This document shows positions 63,105 through 64,000 of a stretch of DNA of 64,000 nucleotides, one piece after another; position 1 is the stretch's first letter, and each line of letters opens with the position of its first letter. Both the position numbers and the translations under genes were made by a program. Below the pieces are notes generated by a model, which ran no database searches, was not told the DNA's origin, and saw only the letters and a list, made by a program, of their open reading frames with translations. This DNA comes from Capillimicrobium parvum (lineage in GTDB: Bacteria > Actinomycetota > Thermoleophilia > Solirubrobacterales > Solirubrobacteraceae): contig NZ_CP087164.1 in the NCBI RefSeq assembly GCF_021172045.1, positions 3,968,001 to 4,032,000 of the forward strand, written 5' to 3'.

Positions 63105-63163
63105 CGCCCTTGATCGTGGGAGCCCTGCCTCAAGGCAGGCTGAAGACGGCCGCAGGCACGGCT

Positions 63164-63184
63164 AAAACCCGCCGGGAACGGCGG
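63164..63184 (-). terminator. Rho-independent terminator after trpC
   Basis: On the minus strand CCGCCG-TTCC-CGGCGG is followed by GTTTTAG; it starts immediately after the trpC stop. This separates trpC from htrA-trpFBA. A second perfect hairpin (CCTGCC-TCAA-GGCAGG, 63124-63139) lies in the htrA upstream region. Confidence 0.85.
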
Positions 63185-63985
63185 TCAGAGCACCTCGTCG
63201 GTCGGCTCGGTGCCCCCGGCGAGCTCGCGCAGCGCCTCCTCGGGGTCAGGCGCGCGCATGAGCCGCTCGCCCACGAGCACGGCGTCGATGCCGACCCGCT
63301 CGAGCTCCTCGAGCTGCTCGCGCGTGTAGAGCCCCGACTCCGAGACCACGAGCTTGCCCGCCGGCACGTCGGAGAGCAGGTCGAACGTGCGGTTGAGGTC
63401 GACCGAGAAGTCGGTGAGATCGCGATTGTTGATGCCGATGACGTCGGCGTCGATCTCCAGCGCGCGCTCGAGCTCCTCCTCGTCGTGGACCTCGACGAGG
63501 ACGTCGAGGTCGAGGTGCATCGCGTCCTGGTGCAGCGCCGCGAGGTCGTCGTCGTCGAGCGCGGCGACGATCAGCAGCAGCGCGTCCGCGCCCGCCGCGG
63601 CGGTCTCGTAGACCTGGTAGCGGTCGACGATGAAGTCCTTGCGCAGGATCGGCAGGTTCGTCGTCCGCCGCGCCTCTCGCAGGTCGTCCAGCGTGCCGCC
63701 GAAGTGCTGGCCCTCGGTGAGGATCGACAGCGCCGCCGCGCCGCCGCGCTCGTAGGCGCAGACGATCTCCTCGACGGTCGCCCCGTCACGGATGCTGCCG
63801 GCCGACGGCGAGCGGCGCTTGTGCTCGGCGATGATCGAGACGCCGGGCCCCGACAGCGCCTCGGAGAACGGGCGGTCCTCGCCCCGGTGCGCCAGGCGCG
63901 CCTCGAGCTCGGACAGCGGGACCTCGCGGCGCCGGCGCTCGACGTCGCTGCGGGTCGAGTCGACGATGCGCGACAGGACGTTCAT
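63185..63985 (-). CDS. trpC: Indole-3-glycerol phosphate synthase
   Basis: A 266-residue TIM barrel, complete in the window: VLSRIVDSTRSDVERRRREV, IIAEHKRRSPSAGSI (catalytic Lys), LSILTEGQHFGGTLDDLREA, LPILRKDFIVDRYQVYETAA, EVHDEEELERAL, DVIGINNRDLTDFSVDL and VVSESGLYTREQ. It converts CdRP to indole-glycerol phosphate for TrpAB. GGGAGA precedes ATG 63985. Confidence 0.96.
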   Translation of the reverse strand: MNVLSRIVDSTRSDVERRRREVPLSELEARLAHRGEDRPFSEALSGPGVSIIAEHKRRSPSAGSIRDGATVEEIVCAYERGGAAALSILTEGQHFGGTLDDLREARRTTNLPILRKDFIVDRYQVYETAAAGADALLLIVAALDDDDLAALHQDAMHLDLDVLVEVHDEEELERALEIDADVIGINNRDLTDFSVDLNRTFDLLSDVPAGKLVVSESGLYTREQLEELERVGIDAVLVGERLMRAPDPEEALRELAGGTEPTDEVL

Positions 63986-64000
63986 CCGTCTCCCAGTCGG

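Overview
The window is a GC-rich (well over 70% by eye) bacterial chromosome segment. Gene content and signals point to a high-GC actinobacterium, most likely a Thermoleophilia/Solirubrobacterales (Conexibacter-like) organism. The supporting features are a DUF2520-panC-panD-panB cluster, an ECF41 sigma factor with its typical promoter, a GAAC-N4-GTTC SOS box before uvrA, many GTG starts, frequent 4-bp GTGA/ATGA gene overlaps and many apparent leaderless starts. The placement is inference; no 16S rRNA or tRNA gene was seen.

Layout. Positions 1-6.9 kb hold surface-glycan genes: glycosyltransferases on both strands, a secreted glycosidase-like protein and an SGNH hydrolase. From 6.9 to 11.8 kb are a family-4 uracil-DNA glycosylase, the pantothenate operon and a LysM/transglycosylase cell-wall enzyme. 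From 11.8 to 15.6 kb is a peptide/amide-ligase cluster (C26 amidase, circularly permuted ATP-grasp, GCS2-type ligase) beside a decayed fragment of an asparagine-synthase-like amidotransferase. An IS110-family element (15.6-17.1 kb) follows, carrying a transposase and a 193-nt structured noncoding segment that is a candidate bridge RNA. From 17.1 to 22.4 kb are an acyltransferase, a thioester-reductase-like dehydrogenase with a small zinc-cluster protein, a NarL-type two-component system and a phosphotransferase.

From 22.4 to 36 kb is mostly core information processing and cell biology: uvrA with its SOS box, a DHFR-like protein, a DUF899 protein, a DivIVA-like protein, a membrane protein with GxGD-protease-like motifs, mutY, a secreted repeat protein, uvrB, a lytic transglycosylase, coaE and rpsA. 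From 36 to 43.5 kb are redox and regulatory genes: a geranylgeranyl-reductase-like flavoprotein, LysR, an MBL-fold hydrolase, ECF41 sigma with its target epimerase, and TetR divergent from a SnoaL-like gene. From 43.5 to 52.5 kb are polA, an ACT-domain malic enzyme, the iron-uptake pair efeUO fusion-efeB and a TIGR01777 epimerase.

From 52.2 kb to the end everything is on the minus strand: livF-G-M-H-J (branched-chain amino-acid ABC transporter) with a second binding-protein paralogue, and tryptophan genes trpA-B-F and trpC, separated by an htrA protease gene.

The most unusual signals are noncoding. They are the IS110 hairpin whose single mismatch becomes a G-U wobble only on the transposase strand; four short tandem duplications each spanning a gene's stop codon; stop codons sitting in hairpin loops; a shared C6/G6 dyad upstream of two transcription units; and a 26-bp repeat placed between cotranscribed genes of both the liv and trp operons.
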